From assembly GCA_947496175.1 (NCBI GenBank), contig CANMBU010000003.1, forward strand, positions 124,001-188,000: a stretch of 64,000 bases of DNA, written 5' to 3'. The notes under the pieces were generated by a model that was not told the DNA's origin, did no database searches, and was given only the letters and a program-made list of their open reading frames with translations. This document shows, in pieces, positions 26,632 to 35,434 of the stretch. Made by a program: the position numbers and the translations under genes. Origin of the DNA: an uncultured Roseovarius sp. GTDB taxonomy: Bacteria; Pseudomonadota; Alphaproteobacteria; Rhodobacterales; Rhodobacteraceae. Positions within the stretch are counted from its first letter, which is position 1. Each line of letters starts with the position of its first letter.

Positions 26632-27816
26632 ATGATACTGAAATTCTTCGGCAATGCGCGTGCTCAACAGGCGGCGCCTGAGCAAAAGGCAAGTGCCGTT
26701 GGGCGCGTGGCGGCCTGGCACAGTGCGGGGCGTGTGGCGTGGTCACCGCGCGATGCAGCGACACTGACACGCACGGGATTTCTGGGCAATCCGGTTGGAT
26801 TTCGCTGTGTGAAGATGGTGGCCGAGGCGGCGGCGTCTTTGCCATTGATCCTTCAGGAGCGTCAGACGCGTTATGCCGAGCATCCGGCCTTGGATCTGGT
26901 GCGGCGGCCCAATCCGGTGCAGGGACGCGCGGAGCTCTTTGAGGCGCTATACGGTCAGCTTCTTTTGACCGGGAACGGGTATCTTGAGGCGGTTGCCTCA
27001 CCTGAGGGTGGCTTGCCCATGGAATTGCACGTGTTGCGGTCGGACCGTATGAGCGTGGTGCCGGGCAGTGATGGCTGGCCCGTGGGGTATGAGTACAGCG
27101 TCGGTGGCCGCGCGCATCGGTTTGATGTGGGTGAGGGGCCGTCTCCGGTCTGCCATGTCAAGAGCTTTCATCCGCAAGATGACCATTACGGCGTGTCGCC
27201 GATGCAGGCTGCGGCAAGAGCGGTGGATGTGCACAATTCGGCGGCGCATTGGTCCAAGGCTCTTTTGGACAATGCGGCGCGCCCAAGCGGTGCGATTGTG
27301 TTCTCTGGTGCGGACGGGCAAGGCACGCTCTCGCATGATCAGTATGACCGGTTGGTCAATGAGATGGAGAGCCATCATCAGGGTGCGCGCAATGCCGGGC
27401 GACCAATGCTGCTTGAAGGTGGGTTGGATTGGAAGCCGATGGGCTTTTCGCCCTCGGATATGGAATTTCAGAAAACCAAGGAGAGTGCCGCGCGTGAGAT
27501 TGCGCTGGCCTTTGGGGTGCCGCCGATGCTGCTCGGGATTCCGGGTGATGCGACATATGCGAACTATCAGGAGGCCAACCGCGCTTTTTACCGGCTGACG
27601 GTGCTGCCCTTGGTGGCGCGGGTGGCAGCCAGCGTGGCGGATTGGCTGTCTGCCTATTCTGACGAAGCTCTGGAGCTGCGGCCTGATTTGGATCAGGTGC
27701 CGGCGCTTTCTGCAGAGCGTGATGCGCAATGGGCGCGTGTGACGGCCGCGACTTTCCTGAGCGACGCGGAGAAACGGGCGCTTCTTGGGCTGGCCGCAGT
27801 AGAGGCGGGCGTATGA
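26632..27816 (+). CDS. GTA g3, portal protein (HK97 family)
   Basis: 394 residues from the ATG at 26632 with AAGGAGA upstream. The HK97-type portal pattern is present (GNPVGFRCVKMVAEAAASLP in part, the NGYLEA strand, SPMQAAARAVDVHNS, GVPPMLLG). It forms the twelve-fold ring through which DNA enters the head. Its stop overlaps the g3.5 start. Confidence 0.95.
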   Translation: MILKFFGNARAQQAAPEQKASAVGRVAAWHSAGRVAWSPRDAATLTRTGFLGNPVGFRCVKMVAEAAASLPLILQERQTRYAEHPALDLVRRPNPVQGRAELFEALYGQLLLTGNGYLEAVASPEGGLPMELHVLRSDRMSVVPGSDGWPVGYEYSVGGRAHRFDVGEGPSPVCHVKSFHPQDDHYGVSPMQAAARAVDVHNSAAHWSKALLDNAARPSGAIVFSGADGQGTLSHDQYDRLVNEMESHHQGARNAGRPMLLEGGLDWKPMGFSPSDMEFQKTKESAAREIALAFGVPPMLLGIPGDATYANYQEANRAFYRLTVLPLVARVAASVADWLSAYSDEALELRPDLDQVPALSAERDAQWARVTAATFLSDAEKRALLGLAAVEAGV

Positions 27817-28115
27817 ACTCAGATGACAAAAACAACGACCTAGACGGGCTTTATGCCTCGTTTGACGGCACGCAAGCCATGTTTCGGCATGTGGAGCGGC
27901 GGCTGACCTCGCTGGAACTGAGCGTTGCGGCGATGGAAACCGAGCGTGCGGTAAGCGAGGAAAAGCAGAAGTTCATGGAGGCACGGTTCAACCAGATTGA
28001 TCGCCGGTTGGAAAAGATCGACGGACATATCTCGCGGCTGGTCTGGCTTATCATTGCGGCCATCCTGGGCGGGTTCATGTCCTTTGTTATGCAGGGGAGT
28101 ATGCTTGGTGTTTAA
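27813..28115 (+). CDS. GTA g3.5, small coiled-coil membrane protein
   Basis: 100 residues from the ATG overlapping the portal stop. A long coiled coil (about residues 20-75, RLTSLELSVAAMETERA and following) is followed by one C-terminal membrane span (VWLIIAAILGGFMSFV). RcGTA has a gene of this type between portal and protease; its role is not firmly known. Confidence 0.85.
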   Translation: MNSDDKNNDLDGLYASFDGTQAMFRHVERRLTSLELSVAAMETERAVSEEKQKFMEARFNQIDRRLEKIDGHISRLVWLIIAAILGGFMSFVMQGSMLGV

Positions 28116-28521
28116 GTTCACGAAATTCTCCAGCAGCTTGCTGGTGGTTGGCGTGTCTCTGGCGCTGACGCCTGCATTTTTTGCAGCGGGACCGGTTCTG
28201 GAAGCACGTTGGTTTCCGGTGGTGCGGGATGTGGAGGTGAGCCACGACGAAGAAACCCGTGAAGGCACAAGTTTCTACGTGCGGTTTCGCAAGGTTCGGC
28301 AATGCGAGTTTCTGGCGTTGGTCTGGTATGAAGGGCCGGTGCGTCTGAGCGTCGATTTTGAGCCGCATTCCGAGGATTCCCCGCGCACGCGTCCAGTGGG
28401 CGAGCAATATAGCGGGCCGTGGCTTTTGCGGGATCTGCACGGGATCCGCGGCAGCCGGGCGCATGCCTATCACCGCTGTCATCCGCTTTGGACCACGATC
28501 ACCACTTTTTACGAAGGTTAA
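28108..28521 (+). CDS. exported protein of unknown function inserted between GTA g3.5 and g4
   Basis: 137 residues from a GTG at 28108, with GCAGGGGAG upstream. There is a signal peptide or anchor (SSLLVVGVSLALTPAFFAAG) followed by a beta-rich domain with two cysteines (RQCEFLALVWYEG, YHRCHPLW). It overlaps the end of g3.5 by 8 bases and precedes the protease by 33. The R. capsulatus cluster as commonly described has no such gene at this place. A secreted product inside a virion-structural operon is unexpected; it may serve particle release or be a host-side passenger. Confidence 0.7.
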   Translation: MFKFTKFSSSLLVVGVSLALTPAFFAAGPVLEARWFPVVRDVEVSHDEETREGTSFYVRFRKVRQCEFLALVWYEGPVRLSVDFEPHSEDSPRTRPVGEQYSGPWLLRDLHGIRGSRAHAYHRCHPLWTTITTFYEG

Positions 28522-28554
28522 CGTCCGCAGATGCGTGGACGAAAGGAGCAACAG

Positions 28555-29109
28555 ATGCAGACCGAGACCGGGCTTGAACGCAAGTTTTGCCGATTTGATG
28601 AGGATCTCACGGTTATCGATGGGACCCGTATTGAAGGGTATGCCAGTTACTTTGGGCGCAAGGATCGAGGAGGCGACGTTGTGGCGCGCGGAGCGTATAC
28701 CGGATCATTGCAGCGGCTTGCCGAGGAGGGACGTCAGATCAAGATGCTTTGGCAGCATGATCCGGCCCAGCCCATTGGCGTCTGGGACGAGGTGCGCGAG
28801 GATGACAAGGGGCTCTACGTCAAGGGCCGTCTGCTGGATGGCATCGCGCGCGCCCGAGAAGCGGCCACGTTGATTGCATCACAGGCCATTGACGGGCTGA
28901 GCATCGGGTACCGCACCGTCAAGGCAGTGAGAGATGACAAGGGCCAGCGGCTCTTGAAGGAACTGGAGCTTTGGGAGGTGTCGCTTGTGACCTTCCCCAT
29001 GCTGCCCAGTGCGCGGGTGGGGGCCAAGGACGATACCCTGGTCAGCGACACTTTGCGTGAATTGGCGGCGGCCTTTGAGGACGCCCGACAGGAGATCGCG
29101 CAGATGTAG
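28555..29109 (+). CDS. GTA g4, prohead protease (peptidase S78)
   Basis: 184 residues from the ATG at 28555 with AAAGGAG upstream. Catalytic residues of HK97-type prohead proteases can be placed: H68 in MLWQHDPAQPIG and S116 in DGLSIGYR, with a conserved ELELWEVSLVTFPM strand. It cleaves the capsid N-terminal scaffold during head maturation. It lies immediately upstream of the capsid gene. Confidence 0.95.
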   Translation: MQTETGLERKFCRFDEDLTVIDGTRIEGYASYFGRKDRGGDVVARGAYTGSLQRLAEEGRQIKMLWQHDPAQPIGVWDEVREDDKGLYVKGRLLDGIARAREAATLIASQAIDGLSIGYRTVKAVRDDKGQRLLKELELWEVSLVTFPMLPSARVGAKDDTLVSDTLRELAAAFEDARQEIAQM

Positions 29110-29148
29110 AGGCGCGCCCCTAACCACGAAACCAAACAGGATCGAGAA

Positions 29149-30330
29149 ATGAGCAACACCGAGACGCGGTCTCGGGCCGGGGAAGATCTGTCTCCGGTCA
29201 CCGAGATCAAGGCCGCCATGGCGGGATTTGTCAGCGACCTCAAAGGCTTTCAGGCCGACATTCAACAGCGACTTCAGCAACAGGACGACAAGATGACCAA
29301 GATGGAACGTAAAAACATGGGGGCCAAACGCCCGATACTTTCGCAAAGCGTGGATACAGGTGCGCCGCATCAAAAGGCGTTTGGCTCTTACCTGCGCTCC
29401 GGCGATGATGATGGACTGCGTGGACTGGAGCTTGAAGGCAAGGCGCTCAGTACCGCTGTGGCGGCAGAAGGGGGCTACCTCGTTGACCCAGAGACGTCGG
29501 CCACGATCAAGAGCGTTCTGGGCAGCACAGCGTCGGTGCGTGCGATTGCCAATGTGGTTGAGGTCGAGGCAACGTCCTATGATGTGCTGATTGATCACAC
29601 GGATATTGGCCATGGCTGGGCCTCTGAGACCGGCGATGCGACGGAAACCTCAACACCTTCAATTGACCGGATTTCCATTCCGCTGCACGAGCTGAATGCG
29701 CTGCCGAAAGCGTCACAGCGTCTGCTGGATGACAGTGCGTTTGATATCGAGGCGTGGCTGGCTGGCCGGATCGCCGACAAGTTTGCCCGCGCAGAGGCCG
29801 CTGCCTTTGTGAATGGCGACGGCGTGGACAAGCCCACCGGCTTTCTGACCCATTCCATTGTGGCCAATGGCGGCTGGAGCTGGGGAAACCTGGGCTATGT
29901 GGCCACGGGTGCGGATGGTGATTTCAACGGAGCCGATGCAATTGTCGATCTGGCCTACGCACTCGGCGCGCAATATCGCGCGAATGGCACATTTGTGATG
30001 AACTCCAAGACAGCAGGGGCTGTGCGCAAGCTGAAGGATGCCGATGGGCGTTTTCTATGGTCGGATGGTCTGGCGGCGGGAGAGCCAGCGCGTCTTCTGG
30101 GGTACCCGGTGCTGATTGCCGAGGACATGCCTGACATTGCAACAGATGCCACGGCGATTGCCTTTGGTGACTTCAGTGCAGGCTACACCGTGGCAGAGCG
30201 CCCCGACCTGCGCCTGCTGCGCGATCCGTTCTCGGCCAAGCCGCATGTTCTGTTCTACGCGACCAAGCGTGTGGGCGGCGATGTGAGCGATTTTGCGGCG
30301 ATCAAACTGCTGAAATTCGGCCTGTCCTGA
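29149..30330 (+). CDS. GTA g5, major capsid protein (HK97 fold)
   Basis: 393 residues. The N-terminal 100 or so residues are a helical delta domain (coiled coil DIQQRLQQQDDKMTKMERK) that the g4 protease would remove. The mature part shows the HK97 capsid pattern (GGYLVDPETSATIKSVL, PLHELNALPKASQRLLDDS, FVMNSKTAGAVRKLKDADG). It builds the small oblate GTA head. Confidence 0.96.
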   Translation: MSNTETRSRAGEDLSPVTEIKAAMAGFVSDLKGFQADIQQRLQQQDDKMTKMERKNMGAKRPILSQSVDTGAPHQKAFGSYLRSGDDDGLRGLELEGKALSTAVAAEGGYLVDPETSATIKSVLGSTASVRAIANVVEVEATSYDVLIDHTDIGHGWASETGDATETSTPSIDRISIPLHELNALPKASQRLLDDSAFDIEAWLAGRIADKFARAEAAAFVNGDGVDKPTGFLTHSIVANGGWSWGNLGYVATGADGDFNGADAIVDLAYALGAQYRANGTFVMNSKTAGAVRKLKDADGRFLWSDGLAAGEPARLLGYPVLIAEDMPDIATDATAIAFGDFSAGYTVAERPDLRLLRDPFSAKPHVLFYATKRVGGDVSDFAAIKLLKFGLS

Positions 30331-30475
30331 GCCTTGGCATGTGTGATCGGGGGCCTGTGTCCCCGGTCATTGCCCACGCATTTTGCAAGCCGCCAGGCGC
30401 GTCTCCTTGGTTTGGTGTGAGATCGGGTGCGTGGCATCGAGCAAGGAGATGGGTTGGGATTTCTGGAGTGAAACC

Positions 30476-31078
30476 ATGATGTTAATCGAAGAGACTGCCG
30501 TTTCTCAATCCGCGCTCCCGCTGGATGAGTTCAAGGCGCATCTCAAGATGGGAACCGGGTTTTCGGATGCGGATGTGCAAGATCCGCTGTTGGAAAGCTA
30601 TCTGCGCGCGGCAGTGTCGGCGATTGAGGCGCGTACCGGAAAGATTTTGATTACGCGCACTTTTTCATGGACGCTGACCCGGTGGTGGGATGCCACGGGC
30701 CAAGCGCTTCCGGTGGCGCCTGTGAGCGAGATCGTTTCATTGATCCTGCGCAACCGGATTGAAGAAGAAGAGATCATCGATACCACGCATTACGTGCTGG
30801 AGGCCGATGCGCAGCGTCCAATCCTGCGCTCTGTGGGCAGTACATTGCCCGGTGTGCCGCCCGGTGGCGTGGCGGAGCTGAGCTTTGTGGCGGGTTACGC
30901 CAGCGCTTGGGGCGGTTTGCCTGCGGATCTGGGGCAGGCGGTGATCCTGCTGGCCGCACATTACTACGATCATCGTCATGAGACGCGTCAGGGCGACACA
31001 CAGATGCCTTTCGGCGTCAAATCCCTGGTCGAGCGCTATCGTACCGTGCGCTTGCTGAGCGGGGGGCGTTTGTCATGA
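30476..31078 (+). CDS. GTA g6, head-tail adaptor
   Basis: 200 residues from the ATG at 30476 (GGAG seven bases upstream); the open frame begins 93 bases earlier. It matches the phage conserved adaptor family TIGR02215 (LDEFKAHLKM, YLRAAVSAIEARTGK, LGQAVILLAAHYYDHR). It sits below the portal and links it to the neck. The 145 bases between capsid and this gene hold no supported feature. Its stop overlaps g7. Confidence 0.9.
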   Translation: MMLIEETAVSQSALPLDEFKAHLKMGTGFSDADVQDPLLESYLRAAVSAIEARTGKILITRTFSWTLTRWWDATGQALPVAPVSEIVSLILRNRIEEEEIIDTTHYVLEADAQRPILRSVGSTLPGVPPGGVAELSFVAGYASAWGGLPADLGQAVILLAAHYYDHRHETRQGDTQMPFGVKSLVERYRTVRLLSGGRLS

Positions 31079-31413
31079 CTGGCCCACGTCTCAACCGGCA
31101 CTTGATGCTGGAGCATCGGGAACGCACGCCAGATGGCGCAGGTGGATTTGATGAGGCCTGGGTGTCTCTGGGCTCGGTTTGGGCTGATGTGCAGGCGCGT
31201 ACGGGCCGAGATGCCGCCGGTGAAGCGGTCAGCCTTTCGACCACCGGATACCGCATCATTGTACGTGCGGCGCCCTATGGTGCGCCATCGCGGCCCGCAC
31301 CAGGGCAAAGGTTTCGCGAAGGCGTGCGTGTCTTTCGCATTCAGGCTGTGGCCGAAGCAGATGCGCAGGCGCGCTATCTGACCTGCTTTTGTGAAGAGGA
31401 GGTCGTGCTGTGA
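31075..31413 (+). CDS. GTA g7, head closure/stopper protein
   Basis: 112 residues, a small beta-barrel head-tail joining protein (PF05521 type: RLNRHLMLEHRERTPDGAGGF, SVWADVQARTGRDA). It overlaps both neighbours by 4 bases. In RcGTA this position encodes the stopper that keeps packaged DNA inside. Confidence 0.9.
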   Translation: MTGPRLNRHLMLEHRERTPDGAGGFDEAWVSLGSVWADVQARTGRDAAGEAVSLSTTGYRIIVRAAPYGAPSRPAPGQRFREGVRVFRIQAVAEADAQARYLTCFCEEEVVL

Positions 31414-31823
31414 GCTATGGCGTATCAGCCGCGTTGCAGGCGGCGGTTTTTCAGAGGCTGGCGGGCGATTCTGCTTTGAATGGTCTGGTGGCAGGCGCGA
31501 TTTATGATGCGCTGCCCCAGGGCAGTCTGCCCCCTGTCTATGTGACGCTCGGACCTGAGGACGCACAGGTGCAATCAGATGTCACCGGGCAGGGGGCATG
31601 GCACCGGTTCACGGTTTCTGTGGTCACAGAGACGTCGGGATTTCATGCCGCCAAGGAAGTGGCAGGTGCCATCAGTGATGCGCTTGTGGACGCGCCTTTG
31701 ATGCTGAGCCGGGGGCATCTTAACGCCCTCAACTTTTACCGCGCCCGGGCGCAGCGCGAAGGCACCGGCGCGCTCAGGCGGATCGACCTCATCTTTCGCG
31801 CGCGTGTGGACGACACCGCGTAA
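31410..31823 (+). CDS. GTA g8, tail terminator (DUF3168)
   Basis: 137 residues starting at a GTG coupled to the g7 stop, with GAGGAGG upstream. It matches DUF3168 tail-completion proteins (GAIYDALPQGSLPPVYVTLGP, FHAAKEVAGAISDAL). It caps the tail tube and joins it to the head. Confidence 0.9.
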   Translation: MSYGVSAALQAAVFQRLAGDSALNGLVAGAIYDALPQGSLPPVYVTLGPEDAQVQSDVTGQGAWHRFTVSVVTETSGFHAAKEVAGAISDALVDAPLMLSRGHLNALNFYRARAQREGTGALRRIDLIFRARVDDTA

Positions 31824-31849
31824 CCCCAACAGTTTCGGAGACAGACATC

Positions 31850-32263
31850 ATGGCAGTGCAAAACGGCAAGGACCTTTTGGTCAAAATTGACCTCACAGGC
31901 GACGGAAACTTTCAGACTGTTGCGGGCCTACGGGCCACCCGGATCAGCTTCAACGCAGAAAGTGTGGATGTCACGAGCCTAGAATCCGCAGGTGGCTGGC
32001 GCGAATTGCTGGCTGGCGCGGGTGTGAAATCAGCCGCGATCAGTGGCTCGGGCATCTTTCGCGACGAAAGCAGCGATGAGCGTGCGCGGCAGATCTTTTT
32101 CGATGGGGAGATGCCGGATTTTCAGGTGGTGATCCCGGATTTCGGCATCATCGAAGGCCCGTTTCAGGTCAGTTCGATTGAGTATGCCGGCACCCATGAC
32201 GGCGAGGCCACCTATGAGCTGGCACTGTCTTCGGCGGGTCAGCTCAGCTTTGTGGCGGCGTGA
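31850..32263 (+). CDS. GTA g9, major tail tube protein
   Basis: 137 residues with the phage major tail protein pattern (MAVQNGKDLLVKIDLTGDG, VAGLRATRISFNAESVDVTS, SSAGQLSFVAA). Hexamers of this protein form the flexible GTA tail tube. Ribosome binding site CGGAGACAG lies upstream. Confidence 0.92.
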   Translation: MAVQNGKDLLVKIDLTGDGNFQTVAGLRATRISFNAESVDVTSLESAGGWRELLAGAGVKSAAISGSGIFRDESSDERARQIFFDGEMPDFQVVIPDFGIIEGPFQVSSIEYAGTHDGEATYELALSSAGQLSFVAA

Positions 32264-32268
32264 ACGGT

Positions 32269-32589
32269 ATGGCGAACCCCTATGCCGGAGAAGTGGCGCT
32301 TGTGATTGATGGCACGCGTCACGTTCTGAAGCTGACGCTGGGGGCTCTGGCTGAACTTGAGGCAGGGCTTGAGGCGGACTCACTGGTCGCATTGATCAAG
32401 CGCTTTGAGGATGGTGGGTTCTCCAGTCGTGATGTGCTGGCGCTGATCGTGGCGGGGCTGCGCGGCGGAGGATGGTCCGGAACGGCCGATGACCTGCTCA
32501 GTGCAGATATCGAGGGTGGACCGGTGGGCGCGGCTCACGCGGCAGCCGAGCTTCTGACGCGCGCGTTTCTAAGTGCTCAGAGCGCATGA
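32269..32589 (+). CDS. GTA g10, tail assembly chaperone-like protein
   Basis: 106 residues from the ATG at 32269; a GTG at 32260, which overlaps the g9 stop, is an alternative. It matches the gene-transfer-agent protein family DUF3356 (PYAGEVALVIDGTRHVLKLTLGALAELEAGL in the sequence). With the next small gene it resembles the paired tail assembly chaperones of siphophages, which coat the tape measure during assembly. Confidence 0.85.
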   Translation: MANPYAGEVALVIDGTRHVLKLTLGALAELEAGLEADSLVALIKRFEDGGFSSRDVLALIVAGLRGGGWSGTADDLLSADIEGGPVGAAHAAAELLTRAFLSAQSA

Positions 32590-32804
32590 GTGGGGCTGAC
32601 ACAGAGCGGTTTGACTGGGCTGGTTTGATGCAGGCCGGGATCGGCATGCTGCGGCTTGATCCGGCGACATTCTGGGCGCTGACACCTGCTGAGTTCGAAC
32701 TGGTGTTGGGCAAGCCTGCGGGGTTCAGACCACTCAAACGTGCGCGGTTGGAAGAATTGCTTTCGGCATATCCGGATGAACAAGAAGAGGTGAAAGATGG
32801 CTGA
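32586..32804 (+). CDS. GTA g10.1, second small tail assembly chaperone
   Basis: 72 residues, DUF2376/TIGR02216 type (FDWAGLMQAGIGMLRLDPATFW within the sequence, then LTPAEFELVLGK). It overlaps g10 by 4 bases and g11 by 8. Phages usually make the second chaperone by frameshifting; here it is a separate coupled gene, as in RcGTA. Confidence 0.88.
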   Translation: MSGADTERFDWAGLMQAGIGMLRLDPATFWALTPAEFELVLGKPAGFRPLKRARLEELLSAYPDEQEEVKDG

Positions 32805-33456
32805 GATTGGCGGGCTTGATGAGCTGGATGCGCAGATCGCGGCGCTGGATGAAAACCTGGGCGCGGCAAGCGATATGGCCGCAGCGTTCAACACCGAGAT
32901 GGCGCGCGTGAAGCTCAGCTTTGCGGGGACCGGCCAAGATGCGGCACGGATGGAGCGCAGCTTTAGCCGAGGGCTGACCAAAGCGATGCGCAACGCGGTT
33001 GTGGATGGTGACAGTTTGTCTGACTCCCTGCGCAATTTGGCCAATTCGATGGTCAATTCGGTGTTCAACGCCGCCGTGCGTCCGGTCACCAATCAGGTGG
33101 GCGGGCTGATCTCGGAGGGGATTGGCGCGCTGGTGGGCAATCTGCTTCCGTTTGAGAAAGGCGGCAGTTTTGCTCAGGGTAGGGTGCAGCCCTTTGCCAA
33201 TGGCGGGGTGATCAGCGGGCCGACGACGTTTCCGATGCGGGGCGGCATGGGCCTGATGGGAGAGGCCGGACCAGAGGCGATCATGCCACTGGCACGTGGG
33301 GCCGACGGCAAGTTGGGGGTGCGTGGCGGGAGCGGCCAGCCGATCAGCGTGGTGATGAATGTCTCAACCCCCGATGTTAAGGGGTTTCGCCGCTCACAGG
33401 CGCAGATTGCCGCCCAACTGGGTCGCGTGATCGGGCGCGGCAATCGCAATCGCTAA
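32797..33456 (+). CDS. GTA g11, tail tape measure protein
   Basis: 219 residues, very short for a tape measure and consistent with the short GTA tail. It begins with a helical region (DELDAQIAALDENLGAASDMA) and ends with the glycine-rich tail-tape C-terminus (FANGGVISGPTTFPMRGGMGLMGEAGPEAIMPL in the sequence) also seen in lambda-type tape measures. It determines tail length and is thought to be ejected with the DNA. Confidence 0.92.
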   Translation: MAEIGGLDELDAQIAALDENLGAASDMAAAFNTEMARVKLSFAGTGQDAARMERSFSRGLTKAMRNAVVDGDSLSDSLRNLANSMVNSVFNAAVRPVTNQVGGLISEGIGALVGNLLPFEKGGSFAQGRVQPFANGGVISGPTTFPMRGGMGLMGEAGPEAIMPLARGADGKLGVRGGSGQPISVVMNVSTPDVKGFRRSQAQIAAQLGRVIGRGNRNR

Positions 33457-33471
33457 ATCAAAGGGCAGAGC

Positions 33472-34104
33472 ATGAGCTTTCACGAGATACGTTTTCCGGC
33501 GAGCCTGAGTTTTGGCTCTATTGGAGGGCCAGAGCGGTACACGGATGTGGTCACGCTGGCCAATGGGTTTGAAGAGCGCAACACGCCCTGGCGACATTCG
33601 CGCAGGCGCTATGACGCAGGCGTTGCCATGCGCAGTCTGGACGACATCGAGACGCTGATCGCGTTTTTTGAGGCACGGCAAGGGCAGATCTTTGGCTTTC
33701 GCTGGAAGGATTGGACGGATTACAAATCCTGCCCGGCATTGGGCGAAATTGCCTATGAGGATCAGATCATTGGCACAGGAGATGACGTGACCGATGCGTT
33801 TCAGCTTATCAAGACGTATCGCTCGGGTGAGACAACCTATGCGCGGCCGATCAGCAAGCCTGTGGACGGGACAGTGCGTGTGGGGCTGGGCGGTGATGCG
33901 CAGCAAGAAGGCGTGCATTACAGCGTGGATGCTACGACCGGTGTGATCACTTTTGTCCATCCCGTGAACACTGGCGTGCCAATCACCGCCGGGTTTGAGT
34001 TCGATGTCCCGGTGCGGTTTGATACCGACCGCATTCACACCAGCCTCGCCAGTTTTCAGGCCGGAGAAGTGCCCAACGTGCCCATCGTCGAGGTGCGCGT
34101 ATGA
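33472..34104 (+). CDS. GTA g12, distal tail protein (TIGR02217/DUF2460)
   Basis: 210 residues that match the DUF2460 family from the first residues (FHEIRFPASLSFGSIGGPER) through FFEARQGQIFGFRWKDWTDYKS. In RcGTA this protein forms the distal tail ring between tube and hub. It overlaps g13 by 4 bases. Confidence 0.93.
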   Translation: MSFHEIRFPASLSFGSIGGPERYTDVVTLANGFEERNTPWRHSRRRYDAGVAMRSLDDIETLIAFFEARQGQIFGFRWKDWTDYKSCPALGEIAYEDQIIGTGDDVTDAFQLIKTYRSGETTYARPISKPVDGTVRVGLGGDAQQEGVHYSVDATTGVITFVHPVNTGVPITAGFEFDVPVRFDTDRIHTSLASFQAGEVPNVPIVEVRV

Positions 34105-34991
34105 GCGGGTTTGATGCCGGGCTGAAGGCGCATTTGCAGACCGGGCAGGCCACCACCGCGCGATGCTGGGCCGTAACCCGGCGTGGCGGCGAGATACTTG
34201 GGTTCACTGACCATGATATGGATCTGGCTTTTGAGAACGTAGTTTTCAAAGCAGAAACAGGGCTTTCCGCAGCCGCCTTACAGCAAACCACGGGTTTGTC
34301 GGTGGACAATTCCGAGGCGGTGGGGGCGCTGAGTGATGCGGCCATTCGCGATGCCGATATTGAGGCCGGGCGTTATGACGGCGCCGAGGTGCGCGCGTGG
34401 TTGGTCAATTGGGCCAATGTGGATGAGCGCCAGCTTCTTTTTCGTGGCACGATTGGGGAAATCCGCCGTGCGGGCGGGGCCTTTGAGGCGGAGCTGCGCG
34501 GTCTGACTGACCGGCTCAACGTGCCTTTGGGACGGGTTTTTCAAAAGCCATGCTCGGCGGTTTTGGGCGATGATGGGTGTGGGTTTGACCTCAGCACACC
34601 GGGCTACACGACTGATGTGCCGGTTGAGACGATCGAAGGTCGACGGGTGCTGCGCTTTGCTGCGCTGGCCGGGTTTGATCCGGGGTGGTTCCGGCATGGC
34701 GTGCTGCGGGTGCTGGATGGTGAGGCCGCAGGGCTGTCAGGACTGATCAAGAGCGACAGTGAGACGGCCGATGCGCGTGTTCTGGAGCTTTGGCATCCGA
34801 TCCGGGCAGAGATCGCGCCGGGCGATACCTTGCGCCTTGAGGCGGGATGCGACAAGGCGCGCGAAACCTGTCAAGCCAAGTTCAATAATTTCCTGAATTT
34901 TCAGGGTTTTCCGGACATTCCCGGAGATGACTGGTCGATCAGTGACCCAACCCGCGCACAAGTGCTGGATGGCGGGAGCCGCAGGTCATGA
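34101..34991 (+). CDS. GTA g13, baseplate hub protein with likely Fe-S site (TIGR02218/DUF2163)
   Basis: 296 residues of the DUF2163 family. Four conserved cysteines fall in KPCSAVLGDDGCGF and AGCDKARETCQAKFNN, an arrangement like that of the lambda gpL/RcGTA hub, where an iron-sulfur cluster is bound; cluster binding here is inferred. The GFPDIPGDDW end is characteristic. It overlaps g12 and g14. Confidence 0.93.
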   Translation: MSGFDAGLKAHLQTGQATTARCWAVTRRGGEILGFTDHDMDLAFENVVFKAETGLSAAALQQTTGLSVDNSEAVGALSDAAIRDADIEAGRYDGAEVRAWLVNWANVDERQLLFRGTIGEIRRAGGAFEAELRGLTDRLNVPLGRVFQKPCSAVLGDDGCGFDLSTPGYTTDVPVETIEGRRVLRFAALAGFDPGWFRHGVLRVLDGEAAGLSGLIKSDSETADARVLELWHPIRAEIAPGDTLRLEAGCDKARETCQAKFNNFLNFQGFPDIPGDDWSISDPTRAQVLDGGSRRS

Positions 34992-35431
34992 GCGGGGTTG
35001 AGGCGCGTGTGGTGGCTGAGGCGCGGGACTGGCTTGGCACGCCCTATCGGCATCAGGCCAGCCGCAAAGGGGCGGGGGCGGATTGTCTTGGCCTGATCCG
35101 GGGGATTTGGCGTGCGCTCTATGGGACCGAGCCCGAGGCGGTGCCGCCCTACAGCATGGACTGGTCAGAGCCTGCGCGGGACGAAGTGCTATGGCGCGCA
35201 GCGGGGCGTCATTTGCGCCCCAAGGACCGGGAGGAGGAAGCGCTGGGGGATGTGGTGCTCTTTCGCATGCGTGACGGATCGGTGGCCAAGCATCTGGGCG
35301 TGGTCACACAGACCGGAGCGCAGGCAAAGTTTGTGCACGCCTATTCCGGTCATGGCGTGGTGGAAAGTTCTCTGACCAGCGCGTGGCGGCGACGCATCGT
35401 GGCCTGTTTTGCATTCCCCGAGGAGATTTAG
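34988..35431 (+). CDS. GTA g14, NlpC/P60 cell-wall peptidase
   Basis: 147 residues. The papain-like NlpC/P60 catalytic residues are C33 (GADCLGLIRG) and H102 (AKHLGVV), within the typical WLGTPYRHQA start. In RcGTA the homologue forms part of the baseplate and probably opens the recipient's peptidoglycan. It overlaps g13 by 4 bases and sits 3 bases before g15. Confidence 0.95.
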   Translation: MSGVEARVVAEARDWLGTPYRHQASRKGAGADCLGLIRGIWRALYGTEPEAVPPYSMDWSEPARDEVLWRAAGRHLRPKDREEEALGDVVLFRMRDGSVAKHLGVVTQTGAQAKFVHAYSGHGVVESSLTSAWRRRIVACFAFPEEI

Positions 35432-35434
35432 AGC

